Positions 35,580-44,639 of a DNA stretch of 64,000 nucleotides are shown here, piece after piece (the stretch's first letter is position 1; every line of letters begins with the position of its first letter). Both the position numbers and the translations under genes were made by a program. The notes under the pieces were generated by a model. The model did no database searches and had not been told where the DNA came from. It saw only the letters and a list, made by a program, of their open reading frames with translations. The stretch is from CAYVIB01 sp964451365. GTDB taxonomy: Bacteria; Pseudomonadota; Gammaproteobacteria; Pseudomonadales; Cellvibrionaceae. The DNA lies in contig CAYVIB010000005.1 in the NCBI GenBank assembly GCA_964451365.1, forward strand, positions 1-64,000, read 5' to 3'.

Positions 35580-37064
35580 ATGACACCACAGCAATTTTCC
35601 CAACTGGTATCCCAGGGATATAACCGTATACCGATAACACGCCAGGTTCTGGCGGACACCGAAACTCCATTATCCAGTTATCTGAAATTGGCGCATGCGC
35701 CTTATTCCTACCTGTTTGAATCGGTACAGGGCGGGGAGAAATGGGGCCGTTACTCCATTATCGGCCTGCCGGCAAAGCGGCGCCTTGAGGCGCTCGGGCA
35801 TAAAATTACCGAGTACATTGGGGACGAGATCATCCGCGAGTTGGAGTCGGACGATCCACTTGATTTCGTCACTGAATACCAGACCCGTTTCAAAGTGCCG
35901 GAACTTTCGGAGCTGCCGGCTTTTTCCGGCGGCCTGGTTGGGTATTTCGCTTATGACTGTGTGCGCTATGTGGAACGGCGGTTGCGGGATTCCGCGCCGC
36001 GGGATGAAATCGGTACACCCGATATTCTGTTGATGGTATCCGACGAAGTGCTGGTGTTCGATAACCTGCGGGGCAAACTGCATTTAATCGTGCACGCTGA
36101 TATCGACAGCGGCGGAACGCTGGAGTCCGCCATGGCGCGGCTGGACGAACTGGAAGCGCGCCTGAACACGGGCTCACTGGCGGTACCGGCGTTGAAGTAC
36201 GTCCACAGCGGCAAAAACAGCAAAACCAGCGAGTCGGAATTCATCTCCAGTTTTGGCCGCGATGCATTTATGCGCGGCGTGGGAAGAATCAAGGACTATA
36301 TCCTGGCGGGCGATACCATGCAGGTGGTACTGGCTCAGCGTATGACGCACGCTTTTGATGGCGAACCGATCAATCTCTATCGCGCCTTGCGATGTCTCAA
36401 CCCGTCGCCGTATATGTATTTTCTGAACCTGGGGGATCACCACGTGGTGGGGTCCAGCCCCGAAATTCTCGCACGGCTGGAAAATAACGAAGTTACCGTC
36501 AGGCCGATTGCCGGCACCCGGCGCCGGGGTTATACGGAGAAGGAAGACCGGGCGCTGGAGCAGGAACTGGTCAATGACCCCAAGGAGATCGCCGAGCACC
36601 TTATGCTGATCGACCTGGGCCGCAATGACGTTGGCCGTGTGGCGCAGACCGGAACGGTGATGCTTACCGAAAAAATGGTGGTTGAGCGTTTTTCCCACGT
36701 GATGCACATTACTTCCAACGTGACCGGCCAGCTAAAACCGGGCCTGCACGCGATAGACGTTTTGCGGGCGGCACTGCCGGCGGGGACGCTTTCGGGTGCT
36801 CCGAAAATCCGGGCAATGGAAATTATCGATGAACTGGAACCGGTAAAAAGAGGAATCTACGGCGGCGCGGTCGGTTATCTCTCCTGGAACGGAGGAATGG
36901 ACACGGCCATTGCAATTCGTACAGCGGTAATTAAGGATGGTCGGATTTTTGTACAGGCTGGTGCCGGCGTGGTGGCGGATTCCATTCCCGAAATGGAGTG
37001 GAAGGAGACCATGAATAAGGCTCGGGCACTGTTTACGGCCGTGGATTGGGTAATAGAGCCCTGA
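35580..37064 (+). CDS. trpE: Anthranilate synthase component I
   Basis: Makes anthranilate from chorismate with ammonia supplied by TrpG. The 494-aa protein has the chorismate-binding C-terminal domain with GSSPEILARL, RPIAGTRRRGYTEKED, LIDLGRNDVGRV and AGTLSGAPKIRAMEIIDELE, and an N-terminal feedback region containing LLESxxxx-like YLFESVQGGEKWGRYS. No leader peptide with a Trp-codon run was seen in the 177-bp upstream gap. The partner genes trpGDC lie 7.6 kb away beyond an accessory block, as in pseudomonads. Confidence 0.97.
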   Translation: MTPQQFSQLVSQGYNRIPITRQVLADTETPLSSYLKLAHAPYSYLFESVQGGEKWGRYSIIGLPAKRRLEALGHKITEYIGDEIIRELESDDPLDFVTEYQTRFKVPELSELPAFSGGLVGYFAYDCVRYVERRLRDSAPRDEIGTPDILLMVSDEVLVFDNLRGKLHLIVHADIDSGGTLESAMARLDELEARLNTGSLAVPALKYVHSGKNSKTSESEFISSFGRDAFMRGVGRIKDYILAGDTMQVVLAQRMTHAFDGEPINLYRALRCLNPSPYMYFLNLGDHHVVGSSPEILARLENNEVTVRPIAGTRRRGYTEKEDRALEQELVNDPKEIAEHLMLIDLGRNDVGRVAQTGTVMLTEKMVVERFSHVMHITSNVTGQLKPGLHAIDVLRAALPAGTLSGAPKIRAMEIIDELEPVKRGIYGGAVGYLSWNGGMDTAIAIRTAVIKDGRIFVQAGAGVVADSIPEMEWKETMNKARALFTAVDWVIEP

Positions 37065-37414
37065 AAGGCGTTTCGGTAACACTGGCAAAATAGACTGGCC
37101 CGAATCTTTCATGCAAACTCGGGGTATCTTGTTCCGGTCCCGCAATCACATGGTCAGGCGGGTTTTAACCGATTTTGCTAGACTGTTAATCTGGAAAATT
37201 AAATTGGATCGTCCTGATCCATTTAATTTTCGCCCGGTAAAATCTGGTGGAATGGTGTGATTTTACCGGGCTTGCATTGGCTTTCAACCAGTGGTGATGC
37301 GTCTGTATCAGGCTATTAACTCGATACTTTTGAATGCGGGTTAATAGAATCAGCGGAACAAGAATAATCTTTGTGTGCTACCTGTCATCTATTCGGCTAG
37401 TTGAGGAGTAATTT
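37065..37414. other. Intergenic region after trpE
   Basis: 350 bp with no gene. Contains two adjacent stem-loops at 37195-37271 and the ribosome binding site GAGGAG for the gene at 37415. No convincing promoter pair was chosen. Confidence 0.5.
37195..37271. repeat. Tandem pair of stem-loops downstream of trpE
   Basis: Stem 1 pairs AAAATTAAATTGGATC (37195-37210) with GATCCATTTAATTTT (37216-37230), with one bulged T. Stem 2 pairs GCCCGGTAAAATC (37232-37244) with GATTTTACCGGGC (37259-37271) perfectly. The ATTT-rich right arm of stem 1 could serve as a terminator tail for trpE; stem 2 lacks a T-run and could be an operator-like or processing structure. Confidence 0.65.
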
Positions 37415-38152
37415 TTGGAACGTAAAGTATCAAGTCTTACCCAGGTCAAGGTGCCGGGTGATCACCGTATCGAGCGTATGTCGGAGATTCACCGCTTTTC
37501 TCCGGTAGAGCTCGAGCAGTACAAAGTACTTTATCCGGGCACCTCCAACGATGAGCTGTTAAAGGTTTTTCGGGACTTGCGAACCCAGGTTTATGCCAAG
37601 GCCCACGGGCGGAATTTTGTTTGTATGGTAACGTCGGTGGTTCCGCGAAGCGGCTGCTCTTATGTGGTTAACAACCTCGCCGCGGCTATTACACTGGACA
37701 AGACACGGACCGCGATGGTTGTCGATTGTAATTTTTATTCTCCGGCGGCCGGGTCACTGATTGTGGCGGATGGGGAACTCGGTTTAACCGACTTCCTGGA
37801 AAACCCGGAAATGGGTGTCGAAGGTGTTGTGTACGCCTCGGGTATTCCCCGGGTTCGTGTGGTACCGGTGGGCAGAAACACCGAGAGCGCCACCGAAAGG
37901 CTTTCCTCCCAGCGCATGCAGGCGTTTTTGCTGGAACTGAAGTCCCGTTATGCCGATCGGTATGTTCTGATCGACGCGCCCCCGGTGGGTGAATATCCCG
38001 CCGATGTCCGCATTCTCGCGTCCCTGTGCGACTTTGTTGTTTTAGTGGTGCCCAGTGGCAAGGTCAAGCAGGAGGAAGTGCGGTCGGCGGTTGATATGAT
38101 CGGTGAGGATCGCCTGGCGGCGGTGGTATTCAACCACCCCAGTGACAAATAA
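37415..38152 (+). CDS. CpsD/BY-kinase-like ATPase with degenerate Walker A
   Basis: A 245-aa protein starting at TTG 37415, preceded by GAGGAG at 7-bp spacing. The C-terminal 190 residues follow the fold of bacterial tyrosine autokinases (CpsD/CapB, chain-length regulators of exopolysaccharide export): LLKVFRDLRTQVY, P-loop region, MVVDCNF (Walker A', D104), and YVLIDAPPV (Walker B, D187). At the Walker A site the sequence is TSVVPRSGCSYVVNNLA (73-89): the invariant GKS/T Lys is Cys81. The C-terminus has no tyrosine cluster. It is likely catalytically impaired or a regulatory paralogue. Divergent to the neighbouring prsR, to which it is convergent at the 3' ends (16-bp gap). Confidence 0.7.
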   Translation: MERKVSSLTQVKVPGDHRIERMSEIHRFSPVELEQYKVLYPGTSNDELLKVFRDLRTQVYAKAHGRNFVCMVTSVVPRSGCSYVVNNLAAAITLDKTRTAMVVDCNFYSPAAGSLIVADGELGLTDFLENPEMGVEGVVYASGIPRVRVVPVGRNTESATERLSSQRMQAFLLELKSRYADRYVLIDAPPVGEYPADVRILASLCDFVVLVVPSGKVKQEEVRSAVDMIGEDRLAAVVFNHPSDK

Positions 38153-38167
38153 ACCGACGCCGGCTTT

Positions 38168-39529
38168 TTACTCCGTTGTCGAAACCTGGATATTGTACTT
38201 TTTGATCAGATCGTAAAGGGTCGGCCTGGTAACGCCCAGTAGTTTGGCTGTTGCGGAAATGTTGCTCTCGGTCATTGCCAGCACGCGCAAAATGGCATTT
38301 CGTTCGGCATTGTGGCGAACCTGGCGGAGGTTGATATTCAGGCTTTCATGGGAAATCAGGCCCAAATCCTCCGACGTCACCTGCTTGTCATCACACATTA
38401 CCACGCCGCGTTTTACCCGGTTTTCCATTTCCCTGATATTGCCCGGCCAGTCGTAAGCTTCGATGGCTTCCACGGCTTCGGCGGAAAACCCGATAACATT
38501 CTGCTGCTTGTTTTGCTCGACAAACTTTCTCAGGAAGTGCCTCGCCAATAGCAGTTTGTCTCCATAGCGGTTTCGCAGTGGGGGGATTTCGATTTCCATT
38601 TCGCAAATACGGTAGAACAAATCCTCGCGGAAGGTACCTTCCTCCACCATTTTTTTCAGGTTTTTATTAGTAGCGCAAACCACCCGCACGTCGACCGGAA
38701 TTTCCTCGCGCCCGCCAACCCGCTCAATAGTGCGCTCCTGCAGGAAGCGCAGCAGCTTGGCTTGCAGGGCCAGGGGCATGTCCCCGATTTCATCAAGAAA
38801 AAGGGTACCGCCGGAGGCCGTCTCCACCTTGCCGAGGGTACGTTTGTTGGCGCCGGTAAACGCACCCTTTTCATAGCCGAATAACTCGCTTTCCATCAGG
38901 TTTTCCGGCACGGCGGCGCAGTTGATGGCAACCATGCGATGGGGTTTTCTCGGACTGAGGTTGTGAAGCGCACGGGCAAGCACCTCTTTTCCGGTTCCGC
39001 TTTCGCCGGTGAGCGTGCAGGTGACGTCCGACGGTGCCAGCTTTTCTATAGTGCGGCAGATTTTCAACATGGCCGGGTCGCAGGCGATAATGCCATCCAG
39101 CGGCGCCTGCTGGGTTTCCTGCAGGCGACGGTGCTGTTCTTCGAGGTGAAAGATGTGGTAGGCCCGCTGCAGGATCAAATCCAGTGTTTCCGCGTTTACC
39201 GGCTTTTGATAGAAGTCGTAGGCGCCCATGGCGACCGCCCGGACGGCGTTTTCGTAATCCGAATTACCCGTCATGACGATAATTTTGGTGGTGGGGGACA
39301 GATTGGAAATTTCCCGGATGCAGCGAAAGCCTTCATCAACGCCTTCGTCGTCCGGTGGCAGCCCCAGGTCCTGAAGCACAATAGGCGGTTCGTGCAGGCG
39401 GATTGCGGCGATAGCCTCCTCGCGATCGCCGGCAACTACCACCTCATACTGATCGAAATGCCAACGCAGCTGACTTTGTAACCCCAGGTCGTCTTCAACT
39501 ATCAATAATTTGGGCTTGTCGTTATTCAT
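38168..39529 (-). CDS. prsR: Sigma-54-dependent response regulator, PrsR-like
   Basis: A 453-aa transcription factor in three parts. The receiver domain (1-120) has acidic E12-D13-D14, phosphoacceptor D54 (in QDLGLPPDDEG) and K109. The AAA+ domain has Walker A GESGTGKE (175-182) and the sigma-54-contact loop GAFTGA (222-227). A Fis-type helix-turn-helix (ATAKLLGVTRPTLYDLIKKY) is at the C-terminus. The receiver signature and the adjacent kinase match the PrsK-PrsR pair associated with PEP-CTERM/exosortase A genomes and exopolysaccharide genes. 14 bp after prsK. Target promoters would be sigma-54 type and mostly elsewhere. Confidence 0.85.
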   Translation of the reverse strand: MNNDKPKLLIVEDDLGLQSQLRWHFDQYEVVVAGDREEAIAAIRLHEPPIVLQDLGLPPDDEGVDEGFRCIREISNLSPTTKIIVMTGNSDYENAVRAVAMGAYDFYQKPVNAETLDLILQRAYHIFHLEEQHRRLQETQQAPLDGIIACDPAMLKICRTIEKLAPSDVTCTLTGESGTGKEVLARALHNLSPRKPHRMVAINCAAVPENLMESELFGYEKGAFTGANKRTLGKVETASGGTLFLDEIGDMPLALQAKLLRFLQERTIERVGGREEIPVDVRVVCATNKNLKKMVEEGTFREDLFYRICEMEIEIPPLRNRYGDKLLLARHFLRKFVEQNKQQNVIGFSAEAVEAIEAYDWPGNIREMENRVKRGVVMCDDKQVTSEDLGLISHESLNINLRQVRHNAERNAILRVLAMTESNISATAKLLGVTRPTLYDLIKKYNIQVSTTE

Positions 39530-39543
39530 TTCTTTATTAAAAT

Positions 39544-41583
39544 TTAAACTGTCGGAAGAGTTATTATAAATGTAGTTCCCTCACCGGGCGAACTTTCGAC
39601 CGAAATATTTCCTCCCAGGCTTTGCGCGTATTCTTTTGCCTGGTAGACACCGATACCCATTCCCTTGCCGGTTTTTGTTGTTTCAAAGGGCTTGAACAGG
39701 CGGTGTTGGATAAAATCCTCGTCCATGCCTTCACCGTTATCTTCGATATATACCGTTACCATCCTGCCTTCGTTGTGCGCGGAAATATCGATAAACCCGT
39801 CGTTGGGCGTCGCATCCTGCGCGTTGTGAATGATATGCGAGAATACCATCGCCAGGCTTTCCGGGTCCGCGTTGACGCGAATATTTTCGTCCACCGACAT
39901 CAATGTTGGTGCCGGGGCGTATTTGCGGGACTGTTTCACTGCTTCCACCAGTATATCTTTTAGCACCAGTGTTTTTACCGACTCCGGTTCATTGTGTTGC
40001 AACTTGCGCAGCAGGTTGCTCATGCGAATAACCGAGTTGTTGATGGTGTGGATTGCATCGTCGACAAACGCGGGATTGTCTTTGTGTTTTTCCGCGTTTT
40101 TTACCACCAGTGACTGCTGTGCAATCAGGTTTTTCAAATCGTGCATGACATATGCCGCGAGTTTGTTGAATGCATCGAACTGGCGCGACTCTGCCAGCAG
40201 CTCCGACTGTTCGTGCCGTTCGAGATAACTTGCCACCTGGCGGCCGACGGTTTTCAGCAGATCCAGGTCCTCCCAGGTTAACACGGAACTGGATTGCGGC
40301 GAGGTCAACACCATAAATCCGACCAGGCTGTTTTCGTTCAACAACGGCAGGATTAACCAGATATTTTCGATATTGCGCGCCCACTCGGGAACAAGTTCAT
40401 TGTGCTGTCTTAACGTGGGGCTGGGGGAATTCAATGCAAATACCCATTCTTCTTTCTGCAAAACGTTGCAAAACGCGCTTGAGTCCGGTTCGAACGTTTC
40501 CGAAATGTCCAGGCTCATATTCACCTGGCAGGTGGGTACCAGCACTTTCCCGCGTTTTAGCCACAAAGCGCCGCCGGAGCATTTAAACAGGCTGGCGACG
40601 ATGCGAATGGCGCGGGAATGGATGTCGGTTGGGGGAATCGGTTGGGAAAGTTGGTTGATCAGTTTCAGCCATTCGGTTCGATAGTCGTATTTGTGGCTGA
40701 ATAAATGTTTATTGATCAGTACGTTCAGGTTTTCCCGGGTTTGTTTGGATGAAAAAACATAAGCGATAACCAGCAAGCCAAAAACCAGGATAACGGTGTA
40801 CAGAACCGTTCCCCAATTACCACCGTAAAGCCGCACGTAGTAACCACCGATAATCAGGATGGTGAGCATGGCGCCGGTAATGGTCAGCGAGGCGGTGTAA
40901 AATGCAATGGGACGCGAGATAGTGATTTGTGCCGGCTGCGTTGCGGGTTGATCGAGCGAAAATAACCCGATAGTCATTAAAATGGACGTTGCCATTGAAA
41001 CCGAGGCGCGGATTTGCCACAAATCAGAGTTGTCGTCTCTAAGCAGAATATCCTGGGAAAACAGATACGCATCAAAAATGAAGACAACGGCAAGATTGAT
41101 ACACAGCAGTTTTATCAACCGGTAGTGGGTAGCGGAACGGTAAAGCTGCTCGACGGTAAGCAGGCCGGCAAGAGGCAGCACTATTCCCTGCCAGAGCATG
41201 AGTTGGTGAATCAGGGTGTCGGGAAAACGGAAAATCAGGCTTGCCGGATACAGTACCAGGCCGGCGAGACAAAACCCCCAAATGGAAAACGAATACGCCC
41301 GCGGAAAGCCGGGCTTGCGAAACCGGTATGTGGTGGCCGTCAGGGCCAGCAGCCAGCTCACGTAATGCAGTGTTTCCGCCAGCAATAAAGTATTGAGGTT
41401 CGGCGCCCAGAGTTCCTCATAACAGGCAACGGCAAAAAGCCAGCCGGTTTGAATAAATGCCGCAAACGGGAACAGCCAGTGAATATTGGCTTTGGGAACG
41501 CGGATCGCGGAGGTGATTGCAAAAACCGCGGAAAGAATCGTAGCGCTAAAAAAAGCGGTTTGGGTTACGCTGCTAAATTCCAT
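39544..41583 (-). CDS. prsK: Membrane sensor histidine kinase, PrsK-like
   Basis: A 679-aa kinase. About nine or ten N-terminal membrane helices (10-280) without a large periplasmic domain, then a GAF-like domain (about 320-455), then a kinase core with a variant H-box AAYVMHDLKNLIAQQ (His481), the N-box VFSHIIHNAQDA, DNGEGMDEDF and GKGMGIGVYQAK. This architecture is that of PrsK, the histidine kinase found with PrsR in PEP-CTERM bacteria. prsK precedes prsR in one transcript. The signal sensed is unknown; membrane-integral sensing is suggested by the helical domain. Confidence 0.85.
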   Translation of the reverse strand: MEFSSVTQTAFFSATILSAVFAITSAIRVPKANIHWLFPFAAFIQTGWLFAVACYEELWAPNLNTLLLAETLHYVSWLLALTATTYRFRKPGFPRAYSFSIWGFCLAGLVLYPASLIFRFPDTLIHQLMLWQGIVLPLAGLLTVEQLYRSATHYRLIKLLCINLAVVFIFDAYLFSQDILLRDDNSDLWQIRASVSMATSILMTIGLFSLDQPATQPAQITISRPIAFYTASLTITGAMLTILIIGGYYVRLYGGNWGTVLYTVILVFGLLVIAYVFSSKQTRENLNVLINKHLFSHKYDYRTEWLKLINQLSQPIPPTDIHSRAIRIVASLFKCSGGALWLKRGKVLVPTCQVNMSLDISETFEPDSSAFCNVLQKEEWVFALNSPSPTLRQHNELVPEWARNIENIWLILPLLNENSLVGFMVLTSPQSSSVLTWEDLDLLKTVGRQVASYLERHEQSELLAESRQFDAFNKLAAYVMHDLKNLIAQQSLVVKNAEKHKDNPAFVDDAIHTINNSVIRMSNLLRKLQHNEPESVKTLVLKDILVEAVKQSRKYAPAPTLMSVDENIRVNADPESLAMVFSHIIHNAQDATPNDGFIDISAHNEGRMVTVYIEDNGEGMDEDFIQHRLFKPFETTKTGKGMGIGVYQAKEYAQSLGGNISVESSPGEGTTFIITLPTV

Positions 41584-41872
41584 CGGAGCCCAGAAGAGTC
41601 AATGAATTTTATGTATGCGTCGCACGAAATTAAATAAACCGGAACGACATGCTTGCCATGGGTGCACTGATTGCGGAACGGATCATGCGGTTACGGCGAG
41701 AATTATGCAACGGCACTCTACGGATATTTACAGGATATTTTCAGAATTTTCCGCATAGTTTTTTTATTTTTGTCACCAGTATAAACCGGTTGGGATTCGC
41801 GGGGCCCACATTCAGGCATGAGCTGCGATAAGCCTCGAAATAATACAATAAATATCGATCAGGCTCGGTGAT

Positions 41873-44149
41873 TTACGCCGCACTTTTCAAGCTGTTAACG
41901 ACCCTGGTCATTATTCGCTCAAAAATGGGTCGGGTGTCGAGGGGTTTTGCCCGGTTGAACTGCATGTCATAGGCAAACTGGCGACGGGATTTTTCCATTA
42001 GCTTCAGGCCAAACCGATTAACGAAGATATAGGTGTCCGCGTCGATTTTGGCACTGAGCTTACACCGCAGCTGGCGGATTATATCTTTGTCGAAATATTC
42101 GACCCAGGTGCCTTCCGGAATATCCTTTGCCATTTGGTAGAATTTGTTGGACAGCTCTTCGTATTTCGATTGCTGGCGCTCGAGAGCGGTCATCTCCTCC
42201 CAGGACTTTTCGGCGCTGTCGCTCTTGCCCAGGGTCTGCTTTTGTTCTTCGTCGAGGCTTCTGAACTGCATGTCCTCCGGGTCAGAATACTCCAGTTCCT
42301 GCAGTGTGGATTCAATCAGGGAAATTTTTGTTGCCCGCGTGTCGGGATTATCGATCGCGGCTTCGAGTCCGGTCTCGATACGTTGCAGTATTTCCGGTTG
42401 CAGGCGGGCCTTTCGCTGTTTCGAGCGCGCGTCCGTGTGTGGTTGGCACAACCAGATAATGTCCGTTACCAGTTGTTCCATTTCAATCCACGCGGCGCTG
42501 CCCTTGCCGTGTTTCAGGTGAGTGATCACCAGCACCTGTAACCAGGTGTTGGTGAGGAATTCGCTGATTGTGGAAGGCAGTTCCGCGTCCTTCATCCGGT
42601 CGTACAGGGCCGCCTGGGCCGACGCCCGGGCATATTTGATTTTCGACTTGCCTTCCTCAGTCTGGTTGGTGCGGCGTTCAACGATAGTCGCCTTGCGCTG
42701 CTCGTTTCTCACCAGGGCTTCGAGTTCCTGTTGTACTTCGACAAATACCGACTCGTCCGCCTTGTACAACCGGTTGATGGTTTGGATTCCGTCGACAATT
42801 TTGCGGTAAAGCGGATCGCGCTCCAGCGGTTTATTCTCGTCAAAACCGATGCCGGCTTCGGTAATAGTATTGATCAGTTTGCGCGCGGGGTGATCCGGAT
42901 CGGTCAGGAAATCCTTGTTGCGCAGGGCAACCTTCAGTACCGGAATCTGCAGGCGGCAGATGATGGACTGAACGGCCAGTGGCAGGTTGTCATCCTCAAG
43001 GATGCTGTCGAAGAACATGGCGACAAGGTTAATGATGTCCTCGTCCACCTGGTTGAGTGCCTGGGGCGTTTGAGGGTCCCGTTTAGCGAGTAACTGGTTG
43101 ATGACATCGGCTACAATGTTTTTCGGTTCCAGCGACGACAACTGGCGATCCACTACCGGCTGGGACTTTGTCAGCAACCCGATCAACTCCTGAAGCGCCA
43201 TTACCGGTCCGGGATATCCGGAATAGAGGTAGTAAGTGTGGGAGCCGCTCGCCTGGGAATTGGTGGTCGCAAACAGGTTGCTGTGCGAGGCGCGTGCCGA
43301 AGCCATTAGGGCGTTCAGCGAATCGATATCCATTGTGAAGCTGATTTGCGGTTGCGCCGGTACGGTGGGGGCGGCCTGTGGTTCCTCGACCCTGGCTTCC
43401 TCTTCCGGTTTGTCGGGAGAAGTCCGGCTGGAACCGGTTTTGTTCAGGTTTTTTGGTACCTTTGGCAGGATGCCCGCTTCGATCAGCACCTGGTTGGCAT
43501 CGGAGTAAATATGCCCCAACTGCTTGAGGACGTGTTTTTCGAACAGTTTGAACAGGATCAGTCTGGCTTTGATGCTGATTTGCAGCTGCTGTTCCGCGGC
43601 ATCGATAAAGGCATGGGTCAGCTGCCGGGGGTCGAGGGGGTTGGTATCCTCGTTGACCGTCACCTGTAATAAAAGGTGGTCCAGGCGTATGGTTAACTCG
43701 TACAGCTCTTCCTTGTAGGTTTCCCGGGTTCGGCCGGTCATGTTCTTCTTGGCCAGATCCACTTCCAGGTCATCACCCTCGACGATGGAGAGGTCGGCGG
43801 CAGTCTCTGCCTCGGTTCCCGGTACTTCGACATATCGATTCATGATCAAGTCGTTGAAAGACTCGGTAATAAAGCGCAGGAAAAAATTAATAACGCCCTG
43901 TTTTTTAATGCGGATTTCCCGCATCGATTCAAAATAGAGGTTTTCCTCATTATTGCTTGAGGCGCGCTTGGAGAGGTCGTAAAACAAATCGTCGGTAGCG
44001 GAAAACATGTGTTCCAGCAGTTGCGCGCAATTTTCGAGCGCCTGCTGTTGAATATGATCGAGTACACGCGGGGGATTAACCGGAATACGGGGTTTGCCGG
44101 TCACTTCGTGAATGTTAGGCCTTTTATCTGATGGCGCCATATTAAACAA
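41873..44149 (-). CDS. DUF1631 family protein
   Basis: A 758-aa soluble, largely helical protein of the DUF1631 family. Recognisable segments include FLRFITESFNDLIMNRYVEV-like N-terminal sequence, a Pro/Glu-rich linker at about 235-275, and a C-terminal region QLRCKLSAKIDADTYIFVNR with GLKLMEKSRRQFA. The family is widespread in gammaproteobacteria with unknown function; the PilZ-like C-terminal ending has been suggested for some members, which I cannot confirm here. Met1 and Met4 are both possible starts. It is upstream of prsK on the same strand but separated by 289 bp, so a common transcript is uncertain. Confidence 0.8.
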   Translation of the reverse strand: MFNMAPSDKRPNIHEVTGKPRIPVNPPRVLDHIQQQALENCAQLLEHMFSATDDLFYDLSKRASSNNEENLYFESMREIRIKKQGVINFFLRFITESFNDLIMNRYVEVPGTEAETAADLSIVEGDDLEVDLAKKNMTGRTRETYKEELYELTIRLDHLLLQVTVNEDTNPLDPRQLTHAFIDAAEQQLQISIKARLILFKLFEKHVLKQLGHIYSDANQVLIEAGILPKVPKNLNKTGSSRTSPDKPEEEARVEEPQAAPTVPAQPQISFTMDIDSLNALMASARASHSNLFATTNSQASGSHTYYLYSGYPGPVMALQELIGLLTKSQPVVDRQLSSLEPKNIVADVINQLLAKRDPQTPQALNQVDEDIINLVAMFFDSILEDDNLPLAVQSIICRLQIPVLKVALRNKDFLTDPDHPARKLINTITEAGIGFDENKPLERDPLYRKIVDGIQTINRLYKADESVFVEVQQELEALVRNEQRKATIVERRTNQTEEGKSKIKYARASAQAALYDRMKDAELPSTISEFLTNTWLQVLVITHLKHGKGSAAWIEMEQLVTDIIWLCQPHTDARSKQRKARLQPEILQRIETGLEAAIDNPDTRATKISLIESTLQELEYSDPEDMQFRSLDEEQKQTLGKSDSAEKSWEEMTALERQQSKYEELSNKFYQMAKDIPEGTWVEYFDKDIIRQLRCKLSAKIDADTYIFVNRFGLKLMEKSRRQFAYDMQFNRAKPLDTRPIFERIMTRVVNSLKSAA

Positions 44150-44639
44150 TCCTGAATCCGCGTCTTCTTGTATATGAATATAGTAGAGATATAGGGCAAA
44201 TAATTAGAAGTTTTTAGTCTATGCAAGGCTGATATTCATCGCTTGCATTTTTCATTCCCTTTTAATGTGGCTATCAAATCGGCAATTTTTATTAAATAGT
44301 TCACATCGTAAATGCGACAAGTCTAAACCAACTTACGGGTATCAGTCAGCAGCCAAATTGAACGAGATCTATTCAAAAAGGGGAGGTATTTACCCTGTTA
44401 ACGTATTTTGGCGTCCATGTTTGTACAGGGAACGCGAATTTCCTCATTCAAAAATGGCCGCTGGCCTTGCGGTAATATTCGTTAAAATAAGCGTTTGCTG
44501 AAGTAATAGCCTCTGGTTTATTGAGAATTGTAAAAAAAATCGACGACATAATTTGCCGGGCGTGACTGCCCGTGTGCGTCGGCTTTATAATCGACGCTTC
44601 TTTTTGCCGCTGGCTTGGCCGGCTTTCGGAAAAAAACTC
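44150..44639. other. Intergenic region between divergent DUF1631 gene and trpG
   Basis: 490 bp, AT-rich in its left two thirds, with no gene. Its right end holds the trpG promoter (44562-44591). No leader peptide with Trp codons was found. Confidence 0.6.
44562..44591 (+). promoter_or_regulatory. Sigma-70 promoter for trpGDC
   Basis: A perfect TATAAT (44586-44591) with GTGACT (44562-44567, 4 of 6) at 18-bp spacing. The predicted leader is about 40 nt. The -35 lies inside a short dyad GGGC...GCCC, a possible operator. Confidence 0.6.
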
